NCBI GenBank assembly: GCA_900299075.1
Contig: OMIK01000044.1
Coordinates: 1-37,431 of the forward strand
Direction: 5' to 3'
DNA from: Chlorobi bacterium Chlorobi_1
GTDB taxonomy: Bacteria > Bacteroidota > Chlorobiia > Chlorobiales > Chlorobiaceae
DNA: 37,431 nt
Made by a program: the position numbers and the translations under genes. The notes beneath the pieces are model-generated. The model searched no databases, was not told where the DNA came from, and worked only from the letters and a program-made list of their open reading frames with translations. Positions 22,959-31,020 of the stretch are shown in pieces. Position 1 is the stretch's first letter; every line of letters begins with the position of its first letter.

Positions 22959-23411
22959 CTACTCCCGGGCGCTCCTGCCGAGCACAAACAGGAAGCGGAT
23001 GAACCCGATGCTGATCAGCACATCCACCATTGCGGGAACAAGCACGAGCCGCATGAGGCCTGCCTTCAGGACGTAATACAGGGCGATGACCGCAAAAATC
23101 AGCCGTCCGACCGCATTGAGGAGCACAATGCCCTTGCGCCTGCCGGGGTCGCCCGAGGCATACAGCACCAGGGAGCCGATAAGGACCAGGTCGATACCGG
23201 CCGTGTTGATAAGCAAGGCATGGGCAGGGTTTACCGGGCGGGCATAGGGTATGCCTCCAAGATGCAGCAATGCGTTGCTGTCGCTCAGCAGGAAGAGGTA
23301 GCGGTCGGCAAGGCCGGGAATCATGAGCGGTCCGGCAAGCAGGATGTTGAACACCCCTCCGAAAACCAGGAGGTACCTGAACCGGCGGATGATGTCGTTT
23401 TGGCGTTTCAA
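22959..23411 (-). CDS. Four-helix membrane protein of unknown function
   Basis: The 150 residues have a short basic N-terminus (MKRQNDIIRRFRY) and four hydrophobic stretches: YLLVFGGVFNILLAGPL, IDLVLIGSLVLYA, LIFAVIALYYVL and LVLVPAMVDVLISIGFI. The conserved-looking HLGG lies between helices one and two. No family with known function was recognised. It stands alone, converging on the deacetylase gene and 180 bases from the next minus-strand feature. Consistent hydrophobic patterning over the whole frame supports a real gene. Confidence 0.75.
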   Translation of the reverse strand: MKRQNDIIRRFRYLLVFGGVFNILLAGPLMIPGLADRYLFLLSDSNALLHLGGIPYARPVNPAHALLINTAGIDLVLIGSLVLYASGDPGRRKGIVLLNAVGRLIFAVIALYYVLKAGLMRLVLVPAMVDVLISIGFIRFLFVLGRSARE

Positions 23412-23778
23412 CGGGACCTCCGGAGTGATGGATGTCAGGGAACTGGCCAGGTAATGGTCAATGCAGTTGGTGCGTCTGTTTGCCGCGCCCGTCGGCGATC
23501 CCGTCGCCCACCATCTCCACTTCCGGGCAGATCCCTGTCAGCATCGATCCGGCGGCGAACAGACCCGCAATGCCTCAGGCAGCGAGGAAAAAACAGAACG
23601 GGGGGGACGACGGTTGCCGCTCCTCCGGCTCCGGCAGCTTCGTTCAACATGGGCGCTCCGTAAGTCCAGGATTGCCGATACCCCGTACTTCAAGGCATAA
23701 GAGAACGTAGCGAAAAGTGGCCGAACCCGAAAGCTCCCGACGATCAGCGTTCCTGCCCGAGCAGCGCTTCCGCGAAGT
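23412..23778. other. 367-base region without a recognisable gene
   Basis: Several short frames cross this stretch on both strands, but their translations are Arg/Pro/Ser-rich, lack a ribosome-binding site and resemble nothing known. No strong terminator or repeat was seen, although the RND operon ends here. The stretch GGGGGGGACGACGG near 23609 is a G-rich run. It may hold decayed sequence. Confidence 0.5.
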
Positions 23779-25218
23779 TCAATCCTGCCAGCCGCCGCCG
23801 ACGGAGCGGTAGAGGTCGGCCACGGCAGCGAGGCGCCGGCGCTGCACGTCGGCCAGGTCGAGCTCGGCCTGCAGGAGGTCGCCCTCGGCGGTAATCACCT
23901 CGAGGTAGGTCGCCATGCCGCTTGCGAAGAGCAGGCGCGAGTTCCTCGCGGCCAGCCGGAGCGTCTCCACCCGGCGCCTCGAGAACAGCTCCTGCTCCCC
24001 GCTCTTCCGGACCTGCACGAGGGCGTCGGAAACCTCGCCTACCGCCTTTATGATGGCCTGGCGGAATGAGAGCTCGGCCTGGTCGCGCCGTATTCCGGAT
24101 TGCCGGTACTGCGCGACGAGCTCGCCGCGCCTGAAGATCGGCTGTACGACCGACCCGCTGACGATGCTGAACAGCGAGCCCGGCGTGGAGAACCAGTCGC
24201 CGGAAGCGGTCGAATTGAAGCCCCCCTGGGCGGTGACCGTGAGGGAGGGGTAGAGCATCGCCTTGACCGCCCCCATCGAGGCGTGCTGCGCCATCAGGGC
24301 CTCTTCGGCCGCACGGACATCCGGGCGGTTGCGCAGCAGTTCGAGCGGCACGCCGGCACCGAGGGAGTCCGGCACGGCGGAGCGGTCGAGCCCGGGGTTC
24401 CGCTTCACCGGCGAGCCGGGCATCCGGCCAGCGAGGATGGAGAGGGTGTTCTCCTGCGCGCTCCGCAGGGCCTCGAGCCTCGGGATCGACTGCCTGGCCG
24501 CCTGCAGGCGGGCATCCTGCTGCTGGACGGCGAGGCTGGTGACGTTCCCCGCATCGTACTGCAGCCGCATCATCGCCAGGGTGGTGTCCGACAGCGCCAC
24601 GCTGCGCCTGGTGATGTCGAGCTGGGCGTCCAGCATCGTGAGGTTCCAGTACCCCTGGGCGACGTCGGAGACGAGCCTGGTGCGGACCGCCCGGGCTGCG
24701 TCGGCGCTCCGCAGGTACTCGGCGAGCGCGGCCTTCTTGCGGTTGCCGATCTTCGCCCAGATGTCCGGCTCCCATGACGCCACGAGCGATGCGGAGTAGT
24801 CCCTGACGGTGAGTGAGGAGGTGCTCTGGGCCCGGAGGCTGTTGCCGGAGTAGTCCGTCGACGAGGCCCCTGCCTGCAGGTTGAGCGTCGGCAGGTTGCC
24901 GAGCCTGGCGACGGTGAGCGACTGCTTCGCGAAATCGATGTTCCTCAGGGCGATCCTGAGGTCGTGGTTGTTGACCACCGAACTGTCGATGAGGGCCCTG
25001 AGATCCGGGTCGGCGAAGAAGCTCCTGTAGGGCACGGCAGCGACCGTCCCGACGGAGTCTGCCTGTCCCGGATAGCTTTTCGGCAGCGCGACCTCTGGAC
25101 GGCTGTACTCCTTCACCGGGCTGCAGGCGGTGGCGGAGAGTGCCGCGGCCAGCACCGCAGCTGCTGCCAGGCGGCGCGGGGCGCCCCCTGCCGGTTCATC
25201 CTGTCTCCTTCGGGTCAT
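23779..25218 (-). CDS. RND efflux outer-membrane factor lipoprotein (NodT/OprM family)
   Basis: The 479 residues begin with a signal peptide whose lipobox is SATAC. CSPVKEYSRPEVALPKSY follows, the usual start of NodT-type outer-membrane channels. Two repeats of the OEP domain are visible (DPDLRALIDSSVVNNHDLRI; RRDQAELSFRQAIIKAVGEV). It would form the trimeric TolC-like exit duct of the pump encoded upstream. GGAGGGG lies just before the ATG, which overlaps the RND pump stop (ATGA). It is the last gene of the operon. Confidence 0.95.
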   Translation of the reverse strand: MTRRRQDEPAGGAPRRLAAAAVLAAALSATACSPVKEYSRPEVALPKSYPGQADSVGTVAAVPYRSFFADPDLRALIDSSVVNNHDLRIALRNIDFAKQSLTVARLGNLPTLNLQAGASSTDYSGNSLRAQSTSSLTVRDYSASLVASWEPDIWAKIGNRKKAALAEYLRSADAARAVRTRLVSDVAQGYWNLTMLDAQLDITRRSVALSDTTLAMMRLQYDAGNVTSLAVQQQDARLQAARQSIPRLEALRSAQENTLSILAGRMPGSPVKRNPGLDRSAVPDSLGAGVPLELLRNRPDVRAAEEALMAQHASMGAVKAMLYPSLTVTAQGGFNSTASGDWFSTPGSLFSIVSGSVVQPIFRRGELVAQYRQSGIRRDQAELSFRQAIIKAVGEVSDALVQVRKSGEQELFSRRRVETLRLAARNSRLLFASGMATYLEVITAEGDLLQAELDLADVQRRRLAAVADLYRSVGGGWQD

Positions 25219-28200
25219 AACCCCTCCCCCTCTTGCTTCAACTGTTCCTCGAGCAGCGTGCCCGCCTCGACGATGGGCGCCGCCGGACCGGTGAACCGCT
25301 CCTGGAGGCCCTGGAAATAGACGAACAGCACCGGCACCACCATGATGCCGAGCACCATGCCGAGCAGCATGCCGCCGATGGCCGCCGCACCGATGGAGTG
25401 GTTGCCCATCGCGGCAGGGCCGGTCACGAAGAGCAGCGGCAGCAGGCCGGCGACGAAGGCCAGCGAGGTCATCAGGATCGGCCTGAGCCTGGTCTTGGCG
25501 CCCTCCCTTGCCGCCTCTTCGAGCGACATGCCGGCAACCCGGCGCTGCAGGGCGAACTCGACGATCAGGATCGCGTTCTTGGCGAGCAGGCCGATAAGCA
25601 TGATGATGGCAACCTGCACGTAGATATTGTTCTCGATGCCGGCAAGCTTGATGCCGATGAAGACGCCGAGCAGCCCGGTCGGGATGGAGAGCATCACCGC
25701 CAGCGGCAGCAGGTAGCTCTCATAGAGCGCCGAGAGCAGGAAGTAGACGAACACCACCGAGAGCATGAAGATGAAGAGCAGCCCCCCGGAGGATTCGAGC
25801 TCCTCCCTGCTCTGCCCCTTCCAGTCGTAGGTGTAGCCGTCGGGAAGCACCGATTTCGACACCTCCTCGACCGCCTTGATCGCCTGGCCCGTACTGTAGC
25901 CGGGTTTCACGACCGCATTGACCGAAATGGAGTTGAAGAGGTTGAAGTGGTCGACCGCATCCGGCCCGTAGACCTTCTTGAGAGTGACGATCGAGGTGAC
26001 CGGCACCATCTGGCCGGCGGCGCTCCTGACGAAGATGCCGTTCAGGGAGGAGGGCTCCCGCCGGGCATCGGTTTCGGACTGCAGGATGACTCGGTAGTAC
26101 TTGCCGAAGCGGTTGAAGTCGGAAGCCTGCATGCTGCCGTAGTAGCCCTGCAACACGGTCATGAGGTCGCGGACGCCGACCCCGAGCTCCCCCGCCCTGG
26201 CGTTGTCCACGACCAGCTCGTACTGCGGGTAGGTCGGCTTGAAGGTGGTGAAGGCCATGCCGATCTCGGGGCGTTTCATCAGCGCGCCGATGAACTCCTG
26301 GCCGATGCCGCCGAACTTCGCCAGGTCGCCGCCGGTACGGTCCTCGAGGCCGAACTCGAGGCCGCTGACCGTGCCGAACCCCGGAACCGTCGGCATGGAG
26401 AGCGCCACGAACGACCCCTCCTTGATCGAGGAGAGCCTGCCGGAGATCGCGCCGAGCACCTGCTTCATGCTCCGCTGCTTCCCGCGCTCTTTCAGATCCT
26501 TGAGCTGCATGAACATGAGGCCCGAGGTCGGCGACGAGCTGCGCGTCAGGATGTTGATGCCGGCCACCGAGATCACCTTCCTGATCTGGGGCATCGAGCT
26601 CATCATCGCCTGCGCCTTGTCGATGGTGGCCTGCGTGCGCGACAGCGACGCCCCCGGCGGGAGGCTGACCGACACGATCACGAAGCCGTTGTCCTCGTCG
26701 GGGATGAAGCCGGTCGGCGTGGCCCTGAACATCCAGAACGAAACCGCCGTCACGGCGGCGAGCACGCCGAAGGCCACCTTGCGCCTGCCGAGCAGGTAGA
26801 GGAGGCTGTCCACATAGCGCACCTTCAGGTTCTCGAAGCCGGCGTTGAACGCCGTGAAGAAGCGCTGGCCGGCCCCCTTGAACCGCTCCTTCCCTCCCCG
26901 CTTGTGCTCGTGCAGGTCGGTGAGGAAGAGCGCGCAAAGCGCCGGGCTGAGGGTCAGGGCGTTGACCGCCGAGATCAGGATGGCGATGGCGAGCGTGAAG
27001 GCGAACTGGCGGTAGAAGACGCCGGTCGAGCCCTGGAGGAAGCCCACAGGAAGGAACACCGAGGCCATGACCAGGGTGATGGTGACGATCGCCGTGGTGA
27101 TCTCGCGCATCGTCGCGACGGTGGCAAGCTTGGCAGGCCAGTGCTTCTCCTCCATCTTGGCGTGGACCGCCTCAACCACCACGATGGCGTCATCGACCAC
27201 GATGCCGATGGCCAGCACCAGGCCGAAGAGGGTCAGCACGTTGATCGAGAAGCCGAAGAGGTTCATGAAGAAGAAGGTGCCGATGATCGCCACCGGCACG
27301 GCAATGGCAGGGATCAGGGTCGACCGGAAATCCTGCAGGAAGATGAAGACCACGAGGAAGACCAGCAGGAAGGCCTCGACCAGGGTGTGCTGCACCTGCT
27401 CGATCGACTCGTCCACCACCTTCTTGGAGCTGAAGGGTATGGAGTACTCGATGCCCGAGGGGAAGGAGCGGGAGGCCTTCGCGAGTACCTTGCGCAGCTC
27501 GGTCTCGACCTTGTTGGCATTGGAGCCGGGAGACTGGTAGACCGCAAGCACCACGCCGGGCTTGCCGTCGGCCTTGGTGTTCACGGTGTAGCTGTAGGCG
27601 CCGAACTCGATCCTCGCCACATCCTTCAGCCGGAGCAGCGAGCCGTCGGGGTTGGCCCGGACCACGATGTTCCCGTACTCTTCGGGAAGGGCGAACTTGC
27701 CGCGGTACTTCATCACGTACTGCATGGGCTCGTTGCTCATCAGGCCGAAGGAGCCGGGGGCCGCCTCGAGGTTCTGGCCCTGGATCGCCGCCGAGACCTC
27801 CTGCGGGGTCAGGCCGTAGGCGGCCATCTGCTGCGGACGCAGCCAGACGCGCATCGCATAGTCCATGTTGCCGTAGACCGACACCTGGCCGACGCCCGGC
27901 ACGCGGGCAAGGTCGTCGACGATGTTGATCTTCGCATAGTTCTGCAGGAACTTCGTGTCGAACTCCTTCTCGTTGCTCAGGAGGTTGATCAGCATGATCT
28001 GGCTGTTCTGCCGCTTGACCGTCGAGATGCCGATCTGGTTGACCTCGGCCGGCAGCCGGCTCGTCGCCTGTGCCACGCGGTTCTGCACGTTGACCGCCGC
28101 CTGGTCGGGGTTGGTCCCCTGCTTGAAGAAGACGTTGATGGAGAGTGTGCCGTCGTTCGACGAGGTCGAGGTCATGTAGGTCATGTTCTCGACGCCGTTG

Positions 28201-28406
28201 ATCGCCTCCTCGAGCGGCGGAGCCACGGTGCGGCCGACCGTCTCGGCGCTCGCGCCGGGGTAGCTGGCGCTGACCGACACGCTCGGCGGCGCAATGTCGG
28301 GAAAACGGGTGATGGGGAGCTGGCTCATGCTGACCAGGCCGAGCAGCACCAGGATGACCGAAATGACCGTCGCGAGGACCGGGCGGGAGATGAAGCGTTC
28401 CAGCAT
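25215..28406 (-). CDS. RND multidrug efflux transporter, HAE1 (AcrB) family
   Basis: The 1063 residues start MLERFISRPVLATVISVILVLLGL and contain the AcrB proton-relay Asp pair in LAIGIVVDDAIVVVEAVH around residue 405, and the partner Lys in MLIGLLAKNAILIVEFAL near residue 940. Length and the large periplasmic loops are normal for HAE1 pumps, which export hydrophobic or amphiphilic compounds using proton motive force. The gene sits 12 bases after the adaptor and overlaps the outer-membrane factor. No regulator gene is adjacent. A 1500-codon frame lies antisense to this gene and the adaptor and is a GC-composition shadow. Confidence 0.97.
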   Translation of the reverse strand: MLERFISRPVLATVISVILVLLGLVSMSQLPITRFPDIAPPSVSVSASYPGASAETVGRTVAPPLEEAINGVENMTYMTSTSSNDGTLSINVFFKQGTNPDQAAVNVQNRVAQATSRLPAEVNQIGISTVKRQNSQIMLINLLSNEKEFDTKFLQNYAKINIVDDLARVPGVGQVSVYGNMDYAMRVWLRPQQMAAYGLTPQEVSAAIQGQNLEAAPGSFGLMSNEPMQYVMKYRGKFALPEEYGNIVVRANPDGSLLRLKDVARIEFGAYSYTVNTKADGKPGVVLAVYQSPGSNANKVETELRKVLAKASRSFPSGIEYSIPFSSKKVVDESIEQVQHTLVEAFLLVFLVVFIFLQDFRSTLIPAIAVPVAIIGTFFFMNLFGFSINVLTLFGLVLAIGIVVDDAIVVVEAVHAKMEEKHWPAKLATVATMREITTAIVTITLVMASVFLPVGFLQGSTGVFYRQFAFTLAIAILISAVNALTLSPALCALFLTDLHEHKRGGKERFKGAGQRFFTAFNAGFENLKVRYVDSLLYLLGRRKVAFGVLAAVTAVSFWMFRATPTGFIPDEDNGFVIVSVSLPPGASLSRTQATIDKAQAMMSSMPQIRKVISVAGINILTRSSSPTSGLMFMQLKDLKERGKQRSMKQVLGAISGRLSSIKEGSFVALSMPTVPGFGTVSGLEFGLEDRTGGDLAKFGGIGQEFIGALMKRPEIGMAFTTFKPTYPQYELVVDNARAGELGVGVRDLMTVLQGYYGSMQASDFNRFGKYYRVILQSETDARREPSSLNGIFVRSAAGQMVPVTSIVTLKKVYGPDAVDHFNLFNSISVNAVVKPGYSTGQAIKAVEEVSKSVLPDGYTYDWKGQSREELESSGGLLFIFMLSVVFVYFLLSALYESYLLPLAVMLSIPTGLLGVFIGIKLAGIENNIYVQVAIIMLIGLLAKNAILIVEFALQRRVAGMSLEEAAREGAKTRLRPILMTSLAFVAGLLPLLFVTGPAAMGNHSIGAAAIGGMLLGMVLGIMVVPVLFVYFQGLQERFTGPAAPIVEAGTLLEEQLKQEGEGL

Positions 28407-28418
28407 GGGCCCTGCGGT

Positions 28419-29630
28419 TTAGCGAGCGTTTCCGGAGTTGGCCGCAGCCGAGGGGGCTGCAGCAGGCGCGGCGGAGGCGGGGCCCGCGGCTATCGGCTTG
28501 ATCGGGGCGCCGTCCTTCAGCTTGTCGATGCCGGCGGCCACGATGGTGTCTCCAGGCCGCACCCCGCCGGTGACGATGTAGTCCTTGCCGCTCTTGCCGG
28601 ACACCGTGACCACCTGCTTCTTCACCCTGTTTCCCGGCTGCAGCAGGAAGACGAAGAGCTTGTCCTGGAGGTCGACCGTAGCTGTCTGCGGCACGAGCAT
28701 GATGTCCGAAAAGCGCGCCGAGAGGCTGACCGTCCCCGAGTTGCCGCTCCGGAGCAGGCCGCCGTCGTTCGGGAACGAGGCGCGCATGCCGATCGATCCG
28801 GTCACGCGGTCGAATCCGCCGCTCAGCGATTCGAGCTTTCCGGCCTCCGGATAGGCCGAGCCGTCGGAGAGGGTCAGGGCCACCGGCGGAACCGCCGCCA
28901 CTTTCCGATCAATGGTGTCGCCCGGATAGATGCGCTTGAACCTGGCGAACTCGGCCTCGCTGATGCTGAAGACCGCATACATCCGCCCGACGTCGGAGAG
29001 GGTGGTCAGCGGTTGCGTCTGGTTCCTGGTCAGGAGGGTCCCCTGCCGGTAGGGAATGCGCCCGACATAGCCGGCGAAGGGTGCCCGCACCAGGGAGTAG
29101 CCCAGGTTGATGCGCGCCGCCCTCGCCTGGGCGGCAGCCTGGGCGGCCACGGCCTTCGCCGCCTGCTCCTGTGCCCTGGCCGTGGTGAGCTGCACCGGCG
29201 CGACCACCTTGTTCTCGACGAGGGGCACCAGCTTCTCGGCATTGACCCTGGCTACCGACGCCTGCGCATCGGCGGCCTGGCTGGCGGCGGCGGCGGTGTT
29301 GTACTGCTCGCGGTAGGTGGAATCGTCGATGCGGAAAAGGGGCTGCCCCTTCCTGACCAGGTCGCCCTCCTTGACCAGGATCTCCTGAAGCACGCCGTCG
29401 ACCTGTGGCCGGATCTCGGCGTCTGCACGCCCCTCGAGGCGTACCGAGTAGGAGGAGGCGATATCGGCGGTGCCCGACCCGACCTGCATCACCGGCAGCG
29501 ACGGGACCATGTTCTTCTTGTCCTCCTCTTTCCTGCCGCAGCCGGAAAGCGCGACGGAGATGCCGAACACGGCCGTGAGGGCGATACGGGGGAAAACGCG
29601 GAGCATCGATGGGGAAGGGGTGGTGGTCAT
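28419..29630 (-). CDS. RND efflux periplasmic adaptor lipoprotein (AcrA/MexA family)
   Basis: The 403 residues begin with a lipoprotein signal peptide ending in VALSGC. The biotinyl-lipoyl half-motifs are present (GRADAEIRPQVDGVLQEILV; LVRAPFAGYVGRIPYRQGTLL), separated by an Ala/Gln-rich coiled-coil hairpin. Beta-barrel and membrane-proximal domains follow (AVFSISEAEFARF; LFVFLLQPGNRVKKQVVTV). The C-terminus is a Pro/Ala/Ser-rich tail. It bridges the inner-membrane pump and outer-membrane duct. First gene of the operon; an alternative ATG eight codons in (29606) is possible. No clear promoter was seen in the 90 bases upstream. Confidence 0.95.
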   Translation of the reverse strand: MTTTPSPSMLRVFPRIALTAVFGISVALSGCGRKEEDKKNMVPSLPVMQVGSGTADIASSYSVRLEGRADAEIRPQVDGVLQEILVKEGDLVRKGQPLFRIDDSTYREQYNTAAAASQAADAQASVARVNAEKLVPLVENKVVAPVQLTTARAQEQAAKAVAAQAAAQARAARINLGYSLVRAPFAGYVGRIPYRQGTLLTRNQTQPLTTLSDVGRMYAVFSISEAEFARFKRIYPGDTIDRKVAAVPPVALTLSDGSAYPEAGKLESLSGGFDRVTGSIGMRASFPNDGGLLRSGNSGTVSLSARFSDIMLVPQTATVDLQDKLFVFLLQPGNRVKKQVVTVSGKSGKDYIVTGGVRPGDTIVAAGIDKLKDGAPIKPIAAGPASAAPAAAPSAAANSGNAR

Positions 29631-29720
29631 CCTCAGGTCAGGTCATCGGTGAAAATTTGCTGGACAGCCGGCACGCCGGTGGCGAGCCGGGGGTCGGGCT
29701 GTTGCCCGTTTAACGATAAC

Positions 29721-29743
29721 GAAAAAACAGGATAAAATCCTGT
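29721..29743 (-). terminator. Candidate intrinsic terminator of ogt
   Basis: Read on the minus strand, ACAGGAT pairs with ATCCTGT around a TTT loop and is followed by six T. It begins 44 bases after the ogt stop codon. Because the 7+3+7 palindrome also lies upstream of the efflux operon, it could instead be an operator. Confidence 0.55.
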
Positions 29744-29786
29744 GCTTCTCCGCCGATTTTACAACAAGTGCACGATGCGACGCCGG

Positions 29787-30257
29787 TCAGGGGGAATTCC
29801 TGCGTTCGAGCTCAAGAAGCCACCTCTTGACCGGAACTCCTCCGAGGTAGCCGCCGATGCTCCCGTCGCTCCGGACCACCCGGTGGCAGGGAATGACTAT
29901 CGGCAGCGGGTTGCTCGCGCAGGCCGCGCCGACGGCCCTGGAGGCACCCGGCGACCCGATCGCCACGGCGACCTCGGCATAGCTCCGGGTCTGGCCGTAG
30001 GGAATCTCCGACAGGGCCGACCAGACCCGCCGCTTGAACCCGCTCCCCTCCGGGGCGAGCGGCAGCGTGAAGGCGCGGAGATCGCCCGACAGCCAGGCAT
30101 CGAGCTGCAGGAACGCTTCGGCGATGAGGGGCGTGCACCCGGCATCAGCCCCGACGGCTGCCGCAGGCACGCCGAAAAACAGCCCGGTCAGGGCCGCTTC
30201 GCCGGCGGAGATCCCGATCTCGCCCAACGCCGTCCGCCTGCAAACGATATGCTTCAC
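29787..30257 (-). CDS. ogt: Methylated-DNA-protein-cysteine methyltransferase
   Basis: The 156 residues contain the active-site motif IPCHRVVRSDGSIGGYLGG with acceptor Cys124, and the helix-turn-helix region RRVWSALSEIPYGQTRSYAEVA. It removes O6-methyl groups from guanine by a suicide transfer to the Cys. The length matches single-domain Ogt, without the N-terminal Ada domain. Transcribed alone, it diverges from the pentapeptide-repeat gene across about 155 bases. Confidence 0.95.
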   Translation of the reverse strand: MKHIVCRRTALGEIGISAGEAALTGLFFGVPAAAVGADAGCTPLIAEAFLQLDAWLSGDLRAFTLPLAPEGSGFKRRVWSALSEIPYGQTRSYAEVAVAIGSPGASRAVGAACASNPLPIVIPCHRVVRSDGSIGGYLGGVPVKRWLLELERRNSP

Positions 30258-30412
30258 CCGGTTGATTTTTCTGTTGCTCCCGCCACCAGATTATACGCAA
30301 TCCCGCGAAACCCGTAAAAACGGAAAGCCCGGCGCTGCCGCCGCCTGCGGATCGTAAAAGCCGGGCCGGCCGCACGATTTCCATATGATCGGTCGTAACC
30401 GTATGTTGAGAT

Positions 30413-30994
30413 ATGACAAAAAACTATATAGATTCAGAAGACACCACGCTGTTCGAAAAGGCGGTGGCGGCGGAGCTCTTCCAGGAGCGGAGAACGTTCG
30501 AGGAGTGCCGGTTCAGGGCCTGCAGCTTCGCCGGCGCGAAGCTCGACGGCATGGTGCTCAGGAGCTGCATCTTCGAGGAGTGCGACCTGACCCTGGCGAC
30601 CTTCAGGGATACGAGCCTCCAGGAGGTGCGTTTCATCCGGTGCAAACTGGTCGGCGTGCAGTTCGACGCCTGCAGGAGGCTCCTGCTGGAAGTGGCGTTC
30701 GAGAAATGCCTGTCACGGTTGTCGGGCTACGTCGGGATGTCGTTGAAAAACACCGTTTTCGAGGGATGCGACCTGCAGGAGGCTGACTTCACGGGCACGG
30801 ACCTCGCCGGATCAAGCTTTGCAGGATGCGATCTCACCAGGGCCCAGTTCAACAGGACGAACCTCGAAGGGGCCGACCTCCGCACCGCATACGGCTACGC
30901 CTTCGCGCCGGAGTCGAACCGCCTGAAGCGGGCGAAGTTCTCGATGCCCGAGGTGCTCGGGCTGCTTGACGCCTACGGCATCGAGATCGAGTAG
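30413..30994 (+). CDS. Pentapeptide-repeat protein (McbG/Qnr-like)
   Basis: The 193 residues are built of A(D/N)LXX-type five-residue repeats: CRFRACSFAGAKLDGMVL, CIFEECDLTLATFRDTSL, TVFEGCDLQEADFTGTDL and AQFNRTNLEGADLRTAYG. These should fold into a right-handed quadrilateral beta-helix. A short non-repeat break near residues 105-120 and a C-terminal helix resemble the Qnr/McbG gyrase-protecting group. Whether it protects gyrase is only a guess. No signal peptide. It precedes the hybrid kinase gene by 26 bases on the same strand and may be co-transcribed with it. Confidence 0.9.
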   Translation: MTKNYIDSEDTTLFEKAVAAELFQERRTFEECRFRACSFAGAKLDGMVLRSCIFEECDLTLATFRDTSLQEVRFIRCKLVGVQFDACRRLLLEVAFEKCLSRLSGYVGMSLKNTVFEGCDLQEADFTGTDLAGSSFAGCDLTRAQFNRTNLEGADLRTAYGYAFAPESNRLKRAKFSMPEVLGLLDAYGIEIE

Positions 30995-31020
30995 ACAGCA
31001 ATCATTACTGCTAACCTACC

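Noticed and set aside
23412-23778. Small genes in the gap before the efflux operon
   Set aside because: Candidate frames on both strands lack RBS, start context and protein-like composition.
25233-29735. Open frame of 1500 codons on the plus strand, antisense to the RND pump and adaptor
   Set aside because: It is exactly antisense to two well-conserved genes. Its product is a His/Arg/Asp/Glu-rich low-complexity chain with no domain, as expected from a GC-rich mirror frame.
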